From: Pseudomonas mosselii
Lineage (GTDB): Bacteria; Pseudomonadota; Gammaproteobacteria; Pseudomonadales; Pseudomonadaceae
Assembly: GCF_005796105.1 (NCBI RefSeq)
Contig: NZ_VAUO01000001.1
Span: 310,001-374,000 of the forward strand
Length of the DNA stretch: 64,000 nucleotides
Reading direction: 5' to 3'
The notes under the pieces: model-generated
Seen by the model: only the letters and a program-made list of their open reading frames with translations
Databases searched by the model: none
What the model was told of the DNA's origin: nothing
Part shown: positions 1 through 8,812 of the stretch, one piece after another
How positions within the stretch are numbered: position 1 is the stretch's first letter
How the letters are laid out: every line of letters starts with the position of its first letter
Program-made: the position numbers and the translations under genes

Positions 1-3000
1 GAACCAGATGGCGTACATCGCCGGCAGGAACACCAGGGTTAGCACGGTGCCGGCGAAGGTGCCGCCGATCAGGGTGTAGGCCAGCGTGCCCCAGAACACC
101 GAATGGGTCAGCGGGATGAACGCCAGGATCGCCGCCAACGCCGTGAGGATCACCGGCCTGGCGCGCTGCACCGTGGCTTCGACCACCGCGTTGAATGGGT
201 CGAGGCCGGCCTGTTCGCTCTGGCGGATTTGTCCGATCAGGATCAGCGTGTTGCGCATGAGGATGCCGGACAGTGCGATCAGCCCGACCAGCGCGTTGAT
301 ACCGAAGGGTTGCTGGAACAGGATCAGCGTCGGCACCACACCGATCAGCCCCAAGGGGCTGGTGAGAAAGACCATGATCATCGCTGCGATGGAGCGCACT
401 TGCAGGATGATGATGATCAGCGTGACAGCCAGCATGATCGGGAACAGCGGCAGCATGGCCTTGCTGGCCTTGCCCGACTCCTCGATGGAGCCCGCCTGCT
501 CGATGCGGTAGCCGCTTGGCAGCTTGTCGATGATGGGTTGCAACTGTTTGCTGATGGCGGTCGAGACGTCCGGCGGTTGCAGGCCTTCGGCGGTATCGCC
601 ACGCACGGTGAGGGTCGGCAGGCGGTCGCGCCAACGCATGATGGGCTCTTCCATGCGCACCTCGACGTCGCCCACCTGCGACAGCGCGACGCGTTGGCCA
701 TTGGCGCCAGCCAGCGTGAAATCCATCACCCGTGCCGGGTCGAAGCGGATGTCGCCGGCGGCACGCGCCACGACCTGCACCGTACGGATATCTTCGCGCA
801 CGGCGGTGACAGGGACGCCGCTGAGTAGAAACTGCAATTGCTGCGCGACGGCACTGGAGGTCAGCCCGACCGCCTGCAGACGATCTTGCTGCAGGTTGAA
901 GTGCAACATGGGTACGCGGGTGCCCCAGTCGCTATTGACCGTGCGCATCAACGGACTGGCCTGCATCACCTGGCGCACCTCGGCGGCGATTTCGCGCAGG
1001 CGCTGTGGATCCGGGCCGGTGATCCGGTAAGCCACCGGGTAGGGCGAATACGGGCCGAACACCAACTGGGTGACGCGCACCTGCGCCTCGCTGGCCAGAC
1101 CCTCGGCGATCGCCTTGCGCAAGCGGTGCTTGAGCGCCTCGCGCTCATCCGGGTTGTCGGTGCGTACGACGATCTTGGCGAACGAAGGATCCGGCAACTC
1201 CGGGCTCATGGCCATGAAGAAGCGCGGCGCGCCTTGGCCGATGTATGCGGTGACGATCTTCGCCTCTGCCTGTTGCGCAAGCCAAGCCTCGACTTTTTCC
1301 GCCGCGGCGCTGGTCTGGACGATCGAAGTGCCGTAGGGCATCTGGACTTCGACCATGACTTCGGGACGGTCGGAGATGGGGAAGAACTGTTTCTTGACCA
1401 GCGCCATGCCGAGCACGGTGGTCACGAACAACCCGACCACGGTGCCTGCGACCAGCCACTTATGGGTGATCACCCGGCCCAGCAGCCGACGAAAGCGGTT
1501 GTAGCGCGGGGTGTCGTAGAGCGCCTCGTGGCCACCCTCGATCTGTTTGATCGCGGGCAGCAGCTTGACGCCGAAGTACGGCGTGAAGATCACCGCGACC
1601 AGCCAGGAGGCGATCAGCGCGATACCGACGACCCAGAACATGTTGCTGGTGTATTCACCGGCCGTGGAGCGGGCGAAACCGTTGGGCATGAAACCGACGG
1701 CGGTGACCAGCGTGCCGGAGAGCATCGGCGCCGCCGTATGGCTCCAGGCATAGGCGCAGGCCCGCACGCGGTCGTAACCTTCCTCCATTTTCACCACCAT
1801 CATCTCGATGGCGATGATGGCGTCGTCCACCAGCAGGCCAAGGGCGAGGATCAGCGAGCCCAACGTGATACGGTCAAAGTTCTTGCCGGTCGTGGCCATT
1901 ACCACGAAGACCATTGCCAGGGTCAGTGGCACCGCCACCGCGACCACCACGCCGACGCGCCAGCCCATGCTGACGAAGCACACCAGCATGACGACCAGCA
2001 GCGCGACGAAGAACTTGATCATGAACTCGTCGACGGAGGCGCTGATGTTGACGGCCTGGTCGGTGACCTTGCTCAGGCTCATGCCCAGCGGTAGCTCGGC
2101 GTTGATCTGCTGCACTTGATCGTTCAAGGCCTTGCCCAGATCGAGCCCGTTCCAGCCTTCACGCATGATGATGCCGAGCAACAGGGCCGGTTCGCCGCCG
2201 TTGCGAATCAGGAAGGTGGCCGGGTCTTCGTAGCCGCGCTTGACTGTGGCGATGTCGGAAAGCTTGAGGGTACGGCCCTGGGCGATGATCGGGGTGTCGC
2301 GGATCTTCTGCAATTCATCGAAGGCGCCATCCAGGCGCAGGAACACATCCGGTCCACGGGTTTGCACCGCGCCGGCCGGGGTCAGGAGATTCTGTTCGTT
2401 GAGTGCGGCGAACACCGCCTGCGGGTCGATGCCCAGCGTGGCCAGTCGCTCGTGGGAGAACTCGACGAAGATGCGCTCGGCCTGTTCACCAATGATGTTG
2501 ACCTTCTTCACGCCCGGTACATGCAGCAGGCGCTGGCGCAGGTTTTCGGCGTCGCGTACCAGGCGGCGCTGCGGCTCGCCTCGGGCTTTGAGTGCAAACA
2601 GGGCGAAGGTGACGTCCGAATACTCGTCGTTGACCAGCGGGCCGATCACTCCGGCGGGCAGGGTCTTGGCCTCGTCGCTGATCTTCTTGCGTGCCTGATA
2701 GAACTCCTCGGGCACTTGTGCGGGCGGCGTGGTGTCGAGCAGCGATAGGGTGGTGAAGGCCAGGCCCGGACGCGTGTAGGTTTCGCTACGGTCGTACCAG
2801 CGCAGCTCCTGTAGGCGCTTTTCGATCTTTTCGGCGACCTGATCCTGCATTTCCTGGGCCGTGGCGCCGGGCCAGGCGGTGACGATGGTCATCACCTTGA
2901 TGGTGAAGGCCGGGTCCTCGGCACGCCCGAGTTTGAAAAAGGCAACCAGCCCCGCCAGGGAAATCAGGCAGACCATGAACAGGGTGATGGAGCGCTCGCG

Positions 3001-3039
3001 CACGGCGAGTGCAGAGAGGTTGAAACGGCCCTCGCTCAT
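1..3039 (-). CDS. RND efflux permease (HAE1/AcrB type), 3' end missing
   Basis: Inner-membrane proton-driven pump of a tripartite efflux system. About 1013 residues read without a stop from ATG at 3039 to the left edge, so only the last few residues are missing. The N-terminus has the usual basic stretch then a first membrane segment (ITLFMVCLISLAGLVAF). Next comes the porter domain with WPGATAQEM, the middle membrane block with LVDDAIIAIEMM, and a second porter and membrane block. The start overlaps the stop of the upstream adaptor by 4 bases (ATGA), so the two are translationally coupled. The sequence resembles the TriC-like branch more than MexB, but I cannot name the pump or its substrate. 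An outer-membrane partner is not in view and may lie beyond the left edge. Confidence 0.93.
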   Translation of the reverse strand, partial: MSEGRFNLSALAVRERSITLFMVCLISLAGLVAFFKLGRAEDPAFTIKVMTIVTAWPGATAQEMQDQVAEKIEKRLQELRWYDRSETYTRPGLAFTTLSLLDTTPPAQVPEEFYQARKKISDEAKTLPAGVIGPLVNDEYSDVTFALFALKARGEPQRRLVRDAENLRQRLLHVPGVKKVNIIGEQAERIFVEFSHERLATLGIDPQAVFAALNEQNLLTPAGAVQTRGPDVFLRLDGAFDELQKIRDTPIIAQGRTLKLSDIATVKRGYEDPATFLIRNGGEPALLLGIIMREGWNGLDLGKALNDQVQQINAELPLGMSLSKVTDQAVNISASVDEFMIKFFVALLVVMLVCFVSMGWRVGVVVAVAVPLTLAMVFVVMATTGKNFDRITLGSLILALGLLVDDAIIAIEMMVVKMEEGYDRVRACAYAWSHTAAPMLSGTLVTAVGFMPNGFARSTAGEYTSNMFWVVGIALIASWLVAVIFTPYFGVKLLPAIKQIEGGHEALYDTPRYNRFRRLLGRVITHKWLVAGTVVGLFVTTVLGMALVKKQFFPISDRPEVMVEVQMPYGTSIVQTSAAAEKVEAWLAQQAEAKIVTAYIGQGAPRFFMAMSPELPDPSFAKIVVRTDNPDEREALKHRLRKAIAEGLASEAQVRVTQLVFGPYSPYPVAYRITGPDPQRLREIAAEVRQVMQASPLMRTVNSDWGTRVPMLHFNLQQDRLQAVGLTSSAVAQQLQFLLSGVPVTAVREDIRTVQVVARAAGDIRFDPARVMDFTLAGANGQRVALSQVGDVEVRMEEPIMRWRDRLPTLTVRGDTAEGLQPPDVSTAISKQLQPIIDKLPSGYRIEQAGSIEESGKASKAMLPLFPIMLAVTLIIIILQVRSIAAMIMVFLTSPLGLIGVVPTLILFQQPFGINALVGLIALSGILMRNTLILIGQIRQSEQAGLDPFNAVVEATVQRARPVILTALAAILAFIPLTHSVFWGTLAYTLIGGTFAGTVLTLVFLPAMYAIWF

Positions 3040-4151
3040 GGTTGACGTTCCTCGGCTACCGCCACGCTGGTCGGCTCTGCTAGGCGCACGGGCTGACCGT
3101 CGCGCAACAGGTGGGCGCCGAGTGCGACGATCTGCTCGCCCGGCTTGAGTGCACCGCTGACACGCGCGCGCTCGTCATCCAGCGACTGAACGCTGACGGG
3201 CGTCCACGTGACGTGTGCCGGTTGCCCGTCAATTCTCCAGATGCCAGGCCCGTGGCCTGCGTCGTAAAGTGCGGCGATAGGCACCTGGAGTGCGTTCGAT
3301 GGGGCGCTCTGCGAATCACTGATGTTCACGGTGATGGTGGTGCCCAACGGTGCATCGGCCAGTTCGCCATCGAGCACATAGCGCGCCTCGAAGGTCCGGG
3401 TCTGGCGGTCGGCGACATCCGACAGTTGGCGCAGTCGGGTCGCGACGCTGACGTCGTGCCTGCCGAAGAGCCGGGCCTGGGCACTGGAGCCCACCACTGG
3501 GCGCAGGGTTTCCGGCAACTGCACCAGCGCTTCGCGTGGGCCGGCATGTGCCAGGCGCACCACAGCCTGGCCTGCGCCGACCACTTGGCCGGGCTCGGCC
3601 AGGGTTTCCATGACCACGCCATCGGCATCGGCCAGCAGTTCGGCGTAGCGGGTGGCGTTACTGGCAACCTGAGCCTGGGCCTGGGCTGCGCTGAGTTGCG
3701 CGCGGGCCGTATCGGCTGCGGCCTTGTACTGGTCGTATGTGGATGCCGAGATCGCCCCGGTGCCGCGCAGGATACGGTAGCGCGCCTCGTCATCGCTGGT
3801 CTGTTGCGCGCGTGCGCGTGCCGCGGCTACCGCTTCGCGCTGGGCCTTAGCGGCAAGTTCCAAGTCGACCGGGTCCAGGCGTAACAGGACCTGGCCGCGC
3901 TTGACGCTCTGCCCGGTGTCGACCAGACGCTGCGACACCTTGCCGGACACGCGAAAACCCAGGTCGCTTTGTACCCGGGCGGCGACGATGCCGGTGAACG
4001 CTCGCGACGTGGAGGTTGCCAACTGGACGGTGGCGACCCGGACCAGAGGGGCGTCGGTGCGCGGATCGGAGGGCGTCTTGTCGCTACAGGCGACCAACAC
4101 GAGCGGCATGACGCCGAACAGGGTAGACAGAAGGAGGTTGCGCCGGCGCAT
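3036..4151 (-). CDS. RND efflux periplasmic adaptor (membrane fusion protein), lipoprotein
   Basis: Links the inner-membrane pump to an outer-membrane channel. The 371-residue protein begins with a lipoprotein signal (hydrophobic run ending in LVAC, so Cys22 is the expected lipidated residue). Next come the barrel-sandwich half-motif with LGFRVSGKVSQRLVDTGQ, a helical hairpin at about residues 95-150 rich in Ala/Gln/Arg, the second lipoyl half (DGVVMETLAEPGQVV) and the beta-barrel and membrane-proximal domains. It is first gene of the adaptor-permease operon. Its promoter must lie in the 71-base gap after the tetR stop, where a dyad is found. Substrate unknown. Confidence 0.92.
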   Translation of the reverse strand: MRRRNLLLSTLFGVMPLVLVACSDKTPSDPRTDAPLVRVATVQLATSTSRAFTGIVAARVQSDLGFRVSGKVSQRLVDTGQSVKRGQVLLRLDPVDLELAAKAQREAVAAARARAQQTSDDEARYRILRGTGAISASTYDQYKAAADTARAQLSAAQAQAQVASNATRYAELLADADGVVMETLAEPGQVVGAGQAVVRLAHAGPREALVQLPETLRPVVGSSAQARLFGRHDVSVATRLRQLSDVADRQTRTFEARYVLDGELADAPLGTTITVNISDSQSAPSNALQVPIAALYDAGHGPGIWRIDGQPAHVTWTPVSVQSLDDERARVSGALKPGEQIVALGAHLLRDGQPVRLAEPTSVAVAEERQP

Positions 4152-4195
4152 GAGGAATCCATAGCGAAGTCATCGAGAGCCTCACTTTGATTCCT

Positions 4196-4219
4196 GTGAC
4201 CAATTTAGTCAATAGTCAC
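4196..4219. promoter_or_regulatory. Candidate TetR operator at the RND operon promoter
   Basis: Inverted repeat GTGAC...GTCAC (4196-4200 and 4215-4219) in the 71-base gap between tetR and the adaptor gene. It contains TGACCAAT and has the form TGAC-N14-GTCA. The same TGACCAAT and the same 14-base spacing recur in the dyad upstream of tetR (4874-4909), which is why I assign both to this regulator. Binding is inferred, not shown. Confidence 0.55.
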
Positions 4220-4222
4220 AAC

Positions 4223-4840
4223 TCAGGGTGATAGACTGCGCAAGACCAGGCTGGACAGCAGCGCCGGGGCTTCATCGGTGGTGTCGAGCCCGTACTGAAG
4301 CAGCAGGGGATTGAAATACGGGCGCATGATCAGGTGGATCGCACGTGTGGCTTCATCCAGTGGCGTCTTGCGCTCGAAGTCGCCGCTCTGGCGGCCCGAT
4401 TGCAGGATCTCGCCGAGGGTCTGCGCGATGAAACCTTCGTAGGCGAGGGTTGCCGGCCAGCGCCCGGAAGCGGCGGAGGCGGCGATTTCGTAGAGTTTGC
4501 GATCCTCGAAAAACAACGCCAGGCAGGCGTCCACCAGCGTCTTGAGCATGCGCCGAAGCTTCTCGGGCGGGGTGTCTGCCGCATCGACTGCGGCCCTTAC
4601 CTCGGTTTGTATCTGTTGCAGGCAGTTCGAGCAGATCAGCTCGCCGATGGCCTGCTTGGACTCGAAGAATTTATAGATATAGGCCTTGGAAAAGCCGATG
4701 GCCTTAGCCAGATCGGAAACCGTGGTCTTCTCGTAGCCATACAGCCGGAAGTGCTCGGTCGCCGCGGCCACGATCTGATCACGTACTTCGTGATCCACCG
4801 GACCACGTGCTGCAACTTTGGGGGAGGGAGTCTTGTTCAT
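4223..4840 (-). CDS. TetR/AcrR-family repressor of the adjacent RND pump
   Basis: A 205-residue regulator with the helix-turn-helix at about residues 30-60 (TTVSDLAKAIGFSKAYIYKFF) and a C-terminal ligand-binding domain of normal TetR length. I chose ATG at 4840 (MNKTPSPK) over a TTG 36 bases upstream because the TTG lies inside the operator-like dyad. The gene is upstream of and in the same direction as the adaptor-permease pair, an arrangement usual for local repressors of efflux pumps. Dyads of shared design lie before this gene and before the pump genes, which suggests autoregulation and control of the pump. The inducer is unknown. Confidence 0.88.
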   Translation of the reverse strand: MNKTPSPKVAARGPVDHEVRDQIVAAATEHFRLYGYEKTTVSDLAKAIGFSKAYIYKFFESKQAIGELICSNCLQQIQTEVRAAVDAADTPPEKLRRMLKTLVDACLALFFEDRKLYEIAASAASGRWPATLAYEGFIAQTLGEILQSGRQSGDFERKTPLDEATRAIHLIMRPYFNPLLLQYGLDTTDEAPALLSSLVLRSLSP

Positions 4841-4873
4841 GAGCCATAGCCTACAGAGCGTCAGGGCGATGAA

Positions 4874-4909
4874 CAATAAGTGACCAATATGTATTGTGGT
4901 TACTTATTG
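4874..4909. promoter_or_regulatory. Candidate TetR operator upstream of tetR
   Basis: A long imperfect palindrome: CAATAAGTGACCA (4874-4886) facing TGGTTACTTATTG (4897-4909), one mismatch per arm. It sits 34 bases upstream of the tetR start and contains TGAC-N14-GTTA, matching the site at 4196-4219 in core sequence and spacing. Confidence 0.6.
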
Positions 4910-5000
4910 TTGTGTGCCTTTGCCTTGAACGCCATCGTATGCCGTCGAAGCGCCTGCGCTATCAGGTCGTCGCTTGGGCAGCGGATTGCAGGTGACGCAT

Positions 5001-5468
5001 TCAGTGAATGCCTAGCGCTCGATCCAGCGACCAGCGCCCGGCACCTCGGCCGATCAGCAACAGCAGCAGGCCCGCCCAGACCAGGTGGGTCGGCCATGCG
5101 TCCGGGTAGACGAACACCTCGATTACCGTGGTCATGCCTAGCAATGCCAGGGCCGATAGGCGGGTACACAGGCCCAGAACCAGCAATATCGGGAAGATGT
5201 GCTCGGCATAGGTTGCCAGGTGCGCGGCAATGTGCGGTGGCAGCAGTGGTAACAGATACTCGGTGCGGAACAGCTCGTAGGTGCCTGGCGTAATACTCAG
5301 CAGGCCCTCTACCTTGGTGCGCCCGGACAGAAAGAACGTCGCGCCGATCCCGACTCGCGCGACCAGGCAGAGGAACGCGTCACCGAGCCAGTGCTGCAGG
5401 GTATCGGCCAGGTGATTCCAGCGCTGGCGCAGCGCGGTGCGCTGATGGGGAGTGCGTGCGATGTCCAT
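5001..5468 (-). CDS. DoxX-family membrane protein of the bufferin operon
   Basis: 155 residues with about four hydrophobic segments, including the typical DoxX stretch [13 protein letters not shown] and the later [21 protein letters not shown]. DoxX proteins are often the last gene of MNIO/bufferin operons, probably with a redox role in the membrane. The start ATG at 5468 is upstream of the stop of the previous gene, giving an unusually long 89-base overlap. It is last of the four-gene operon bufA1-bufB-bufC-doxX. Exact biochemical role not known. Confidence 0.82.
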   Translation of the reverse strand: MDIARTPHQRTALRQRWNHLADTLQHWLGDAFLCLVARVGIGATFFLSGRTKVEGLLSITPGTYELFRTEYLLPLLPPHIAAHLATYAEHIFPILLVLGLCTRLSALALLGMTTVIEVFVYPDAWPTHLVWAGLLLLLIGRGAGRWSLDRALGIH

Positions 5469-6234
5469 GTAGGCTGTCTCGCGTTGGGTTGAGGGGGCTG
5501 AACACCCTGGCGCCGAGCAGGCGGCCGAGCAGGTCGTGGAAGTCGAGTTGCGGTTGCGCCGCGAGTGCCAGGGCTGAAGCCCGGTCCAGGTCGTTGCCGG
5601 CTGCGCAGGCGTCCAGGAACGCGCAGCCGCCAATTTCCAGTGCCTGCCAGCTGACGCCGCTGGCATGGCCGACGAGCAAAACACCCTCGCCGCGCCAGAG
5701 CATTGCCTGGGGTATCGGCAGGGCCTGGCGGTTGCACTGCCAGATGGTGTAGATCGGTTGCTCGTTGAACCAGCGCCAGCGTACGCAGGCGCGCGGTTTC
5801 AGCTGGCAGGTCGCGAGGTCCGAGGCGCTCATGCCGGTCAGACTGGCAAGCTCCAGCGCCGCTTGCGAAGGGGCGGCGAAGGCTTCGCTCCACAGTCGAT
5901 CCAGGCGTGCCACGGGGCCAAGGTAGGGAAGCTCCCGCGCGGGTTCGAACGCTTCGAGGAAGTCAGCGAAGTCCTCGCCGTACAACAACAGCCGCGCGTC
6001 GCTGGGTGGCGTTGTTCGAGCGTGGATGGCGGCCGCGGCACGCAGCCAGTCTGTGCCGACCAGACGTTCGAGGGTTGGGAAGTTGTCGCACAGTGCATCG
6101 ACGCAACCTTTGAGTACGGTATTGCGATACACCTCGAAGCCCGCCTGTTCAGCGAGGCTTTGCAGCGCCGGGGCCGGGCGGTGGTAGAGGGCTTCGACGA
6201 AGGCGTCCTGGAAGGCGCCGAGGGCCGTGTTCAT
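5380..6234 (-). CDS. bufC1: BufC/HvfC-like partner protein (DUF2063) of the MNIO enzyme
   Basis: 284 residues. The N-terminal DUF2063 domain (formerly called a putative DNA-binding domain) is recognisable from [20 protein letters not shown] and [12 protein letters not shown]. Family members are the precursor-binding partner of the MNIO oxidase in RiPP pathways. The start overlaps the bufB stop by 4 bases. The last 40 or so residues (after [10 protein letters not shown]) are His/Pro/Arg-rich, do not look like the family, and run over the start of doxX; a lost stop codon or recent frameshift there is possible. The function statement is from family knowledge. Confidence 0.83.
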   Translation of the reverse strand: MNTALGAFQDAFVEALYHRPAPALQSLAEQAGFEVYRNTVLKGCVDALCDNFPTLERLVGTDWLRAAAAIHARTTPPSDARLLLYGEDFADFLEAFEPARELPYLGPVARLDRLWSEAFAAPSQAALELASLTGMSASDLATCQLKPRACVRWRWFNEQPIYTIWQCNRQALPIPQAMLWRGEGVLLVGHASGVSWQALEIGGCAFLDACAAGNDLDRASALALAAQPQLDFHDLLGRLLGARVFSPLNPTRDSLHGHRTHSPSAHRAAPALESPGRYPAALAR

Positions 6235-7064
6235 GGGCTCACCTGCGCCAGGTCGAGGATCGTCTGGGCACGCTCGCGCTCGGCCAGCAGGGCATCGAAG
6301 GCGGGCAGATGGTCGTCGCGCTCGATCAGTGTCGGCCTCGGGCCGATACGTTGAATCAGGTGTTCGTAAAGTGCCCAGACAGGTTCGGCGACAGGTGCGT
6401 CGTGGGAGTCGATCAACAATTCGGCGCCCGCGTCGTGACTGTGCCCGGCCAGATGGATTTCGAGGACCGTCGTCGTCGGGAAACGATCAAGATAGCGTTT
6501 GGCATCGAAGTTCAGGTTCTGTGCGCTGACGTACACATTGTTGATGTCCAGCAGCAGGCCACAGCCTGTGCGCTGCGTTAGCTCCGTCAGAAATTCGACT
6601 TCATCCCAGTCGTGACCCTCCAGGCGTACGTAGTGGCTGGGGTTCTCGATGGCGATGCGCCGGCCCAGCGCTTGCTGGGTGCGCTGGATATTTTCGGTTA
6701 TCCGCGTCAGGGCTGCGTGGCTGCGCGGGAAGGGCAGCAAGTCCGGGAAATACCGACCGCGCCAGCTCGACCAGGCCAGGTGCTCGGAAATCAGCGGCGG
6801 TTGCACACGCTCGATCAGCGTGCGCAAGCGCAGAAGGTGCGTCTCGTCAGGTGCTGCATCGGCCGCCAGGGACAGCGAAACCCCATGCAGCGACAGCGGA
6901 TGCCGTTCGGCGATCCGCTCCAACCAGGCAAGGCGCGGGCCACCGACCATGTAGTTCTCTGGATGTACTTCGAACCAGAGTTCCTGGGCGTTGCAGGCCA
7001 GGGCCTGGGCGTAGTGTTCGCCTCGCAGTCCCAGCCCGGCGCCCAGTTGAGAGGATGTGCTCAT
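6231..7064 (-). CDS. bufB1: BufB/HvfB-like MNIO oxidase (DUF692)
   Basis: 277 residues, a TIM-barrel multinuclear non-heme iron oxidase of the family that includes MbnB and TglH. Expected iron-ligand motifs are visible: EVHPENYM, HGVSLSL, EHLAW, IENPSHY, DINNVYV and EIHLAGH. In bufferin operons the enzyme converts cysteines of the small precursor to thiooxazoles, giving a copper-binding peptide. It follows bufA1 by 16 bases and overlaps bufC by 4. Assignment as a bufferin enzyme depends on the DUF2282 precursor next door. Confidence 0.9.
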   Translation of the reverse strand: MSTSSQLGAGLGLRGEHYAQALACNAQELWFEVHPENYMVGGPRLAWLERIAERHPLSLHGVSLSLAADAAPDETHLLRLRTLIERVQPPLISEHLAWSSWRGRYFPDLLPFPRSHAALTRITENIQRTQQALGRRIAIENPSHYVRLEGHDWDEVEFLTELTQRTGCGLLLDINNVYVSAQNLNFDAKRYLDRFPTTTVLEIHLAGHSHDAGAELLIDSHDAPVAEPVWALYEHLIQRIGPRPTLIERDDHLPAFDALLAERERAQTILDLAQVSP

Positions 7065-7080
7065 GGTCGGCGGCCTTGGC

Positions 7081-7368
7081 TCAGGCCTTGCTCGGGGTCA
7101 GCGAGCCCATGCCATTGGGCGTCTTGATGGTGGTGCAGGTGCCGGCCGGAACGTTTTTCCAGTGCATGCCGTCGTAGTCCTTCTTGGCGCTGCCCGCACA
7201 GGTGGTGCCGGCACCGGCCTTGCAGTCGTTCTTGCCGGCCTGGGCGACGCCGTAGCACTTCTCCATGGCCGCGCCATTGCTGGCCGTGGTGTTCATGTCG
7301 TCGGCCAGGGCGCTGCCGGTGATGGCGGCAAGGGCAAGGGCGGCGGTGGCGAGGGTCAGGGTTTTCAT
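7081..7368 (-). CDS. bufA1: Bufferin-type precursor BufA1 (DUF2282)
   Basis: A 95-residue periplasmic peptide with a clear signal peptide (cleavage likely after ALA, residues 20-22). The DUF2282 core has four cysteines, Cys38 (MEKCYG), Cys49 (NDC), Cys57 (TTC) and Cys78 (GTC). Family knowledge: these peptides are modified by the MNIO enzyme to bind copper and help copper tolerance. It is first gene of the operon, preceded at 7429-7454 by an exact copy of the motif I recall for sigma-F/ECF16 promoters. No core-peptide protease site is obvious; bufferins keep their signal peptide as the leader. Confidence 0.88.
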   Translation of the reverse strand: MKTLTLATAALALAAITGSALADDMNTTASNGAAMEKCYGVAQAGKNDCKAGAGTTCAGSAKKDYDGMHWKNVPAGTCTTIKTPNGMGSLTPSKA

Positions 7369-7428
7369 GCTGCGGTCTCCGCTTCGAGTGAGGGGCCGCG
7401 GAAGGCTTTCCGGCGGCTCGATGAGTAG

Positions 7429-7454
7429 TTCGCCAGCGGCGGCAATCCGGTTAC
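7429..7454 (-). promoter_or_regulatory. Sigma-F (ECF16)-type promoter of the bufferin operon
   Basis: On the minus strand GTAACC (7454-7449), a 16-base spacer and CGAA (7432-7429). This matches exactly the GTAACC-N16-CGAA motif that I recall for SigF-dependent promoters of Caulobacter crescentus. Transcription would start near 7422, leaving a leader of roughly 50 bases before bufA1. The gene for the matching sigma factor starts on the other side of the same intergenic region. Confidence 0.75.
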
Positions 7455-7577
7455 AGCGCGGTAAATTTTTTTGAGAATTTCTTGCCGCGGCCCTAACGTA
7501 TTGAGCGCATGCCTGTTTCCCCGGGCCAACGGCACGCCCGTACGTTGGGTGAGTGCGGGAAAGAATCTATCCACGTT

Positions 7578-7603
7578 GTAACCAGGACCGCCGATGCAAC
7601 GAA
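7578..7603 (+). promoter_or_regulatory. Second exact sigma-F-type motif, overlapping the sigF start codon
   Basis: GTAACC (7578-7583), a 16-base spacer and CGAA (7600-7603) on the plus strand. It covers the ribosome-binding site (AGGA, 7584-7587) and start codon (7594) of the sigma-factor gene. A transcript from here would begin near 7610, after that ATG, and could only use the in-frame ATG at 7618 or a later start. Either autoregulation gives a shortened, nearly leaderless message, or the site has another role. Confidence 0.6.
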
Positions 7604-8184
7604 CTACCAGTCAGCAAATGCTGATCGCGCGTGAAGCTCAGTTGCAGGCGTTGCTGCTGCGCGGCCTGGACGGCAACAGCCGGGCGTACCGCGAGTTTTT
7701 GGGGGCGCTTGGCTCGCACCTGCGGGCTTTCCTGGGCCGTCGCCTGAGTCAGCGCCCCGGTGAGGTCGAAGACTTGCTGCAGGAAGTGTTGCTGGCCGTC
7801 CACAATGCCCGCCACACCTACCGTGCGGACCAACCGTTGACTGCCTGGGTGCAAGCCATCGCGCGCTACAAGCTGGCTGATCACTTTCGCGCCTTTGCGC
7901 GCCGCGAAGCCCTCCACGATCCGCTGCTGGACGACGAGCAAGAGCTGTTCGGTGTCGAGGATCACGAGCCCGCCCAGGCCAGCCGTGATCTGGGCAAGCT
8001 GCTGTGCCAGCTACCTGACAAGCAACGCCTGCCGATCGTTCATGTGAAGTTGGAGGGGCTGTCGGTGGAGGAAACCGCCAGCCTCACAGGGCTTTCCAGC
8101 GCTGCCGTGAAGGTCGGCATCCACCGTGGGCTCAAGGCCCTGGCGACTATCATCCGAGGATTGCGAAACCATGAAGACCAATGA
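7594..8184 (+). CDS. sigF: ECF RNA polymerase sigma factor (SigF/ECF16 group)
   Basis: 196 residues. Region 2 is seen at about residues 50-95 ([19 protein letters not shown] then [17 protein letters not shown]) and region 4 at about 145-190 ([28 protein letters not shown]). Pairing with a DUF1109 anti-sigma places it in the ECF16 group. ATG at 7594 has an AGGA six bases upstream; a second ATG at 7618 is possible (see the overlapping promoter motif). The stop overlaps nrsF by 14 bases. Expected regulon: itself and the divergent bufferin operon. In Caulobacter the homolog answers to chromium and cadmium. Confidence 0.88.
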   Translation: MQRTTSQQMLIAREAQLQALLLRGLDGNSRAYREFLGALGSHLRAFLGRRLSQRPGEVEDLLQEVLLAVHNARHTYRADQPLTAWVQAIARYKLADHFRAFARREALHDPLLDDEQELFGVEDHEPAQASRDLGKLLCQLPDKQRLPIVHVKLEGLSVEETASLTGLSSAAVKVGIHRGLKALATIIRGLRNHEDQ

Positions 8185-8812
8185 ACTGATCGACCTGCTG
8201 AGCGCCAGAGAGAGCGCGGTGGACCGACACCTCGCTGGCAAGCGGTTCGCTATCGCCTTGGTGGGCGGTGCCTTGGGCGCGGCGCTGTTGATGGCGGCGT
8301 TGTTCGGTGTACGACCTGACCTGGGCGAAGTTGCACGCACCCCTTTGTTTTGGGCCAAGGTCGCCTTACCCGGTAGCCTTGCGCTGCTTGCGTTGTGGCT
8401 GAGCAATCGCCTGGCACGGCCAGGTGTGCGGGGAGGGGCGGCCTGGGTGCTGCTGGCGCTGCCGGCGCTGCTGGTGTGGATCGGTGCTGCGCTGCAATTG
8501 GCCGCAGCACCTGCCGATATGCGCGCCGACCTGATCCTTGGCAAGACCTGGCGCACCTGCCCGCTGAACATTGCGCTGCTGTCGGTGCCAACCTTCGTCG
8601 GTGTGTTCTGGACGCTGCGCGGTCTTGCGCCAACTCGCCTGCGTATTGCAGGCGCGGCGGGCGGATTGTTGGCGGGCGCCACTGCGACCCTGGCCTACTG
8701 CCTGCACTGCCCGGAGATGGGCATTGCATTCTGGGGCGTTTGGTATCTGCTGGGCATGTTGCTGCCGACGGCTATCGGTGCGCTGCTTGGGCCTAGTGTA
8801 TTGCGTTGGTAG
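8171..8812 (+). CDS. nrsF: NrsF-like anti-sigma factor (DUF1109), six-TM membrane protein
   Basis: 213 residues with a short cytoplasmic N-terminus ([11 protein letters not shown]) that should bind the sigma factor, then about six membrane segments. Cysteines are Cys130 (WRTCPL) and Cys177/Cys180 (YCLHCPE). Cys130 and Cys180 fall where I recall the functional Cys131 and Cys181 of Caulobacter NrsF, which are needed to hold the sigma factor inactive. The start lies inside sigF (14-base overlap), so translation is coupled. Release of the sigma factor by metal or thiol chemistry at these cysteines is inferred. Confidence 0.87.
   Translation: MKTNELIDLLSARESAVDRHLAGKRFAIALVGGALGAALLMAALFGVRPDLGEVARTPLFWAKVALPGSLALLALWLSNRLARPGVRGGAAWVLLALPALLVWIGAALQLAAAPADMRADLILGKTWRTCPLNIALLSVPTFVGVFWTLRGLAPTRLRIAGAAGGLLAGATATLAYCLHCPEMGIAFWGVWYLLGMLLPTAIGALLGPSVLRW

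Noticed and set aside
838..2094. Long rightward ORF (418 codons) and others within 1-3039
   Set aside because: They lie antisense to the RND permease gene, which reads through with all family motifs; the rightward frames are Asp/His/Arg-rich shadows of GC-rich coding DNA.
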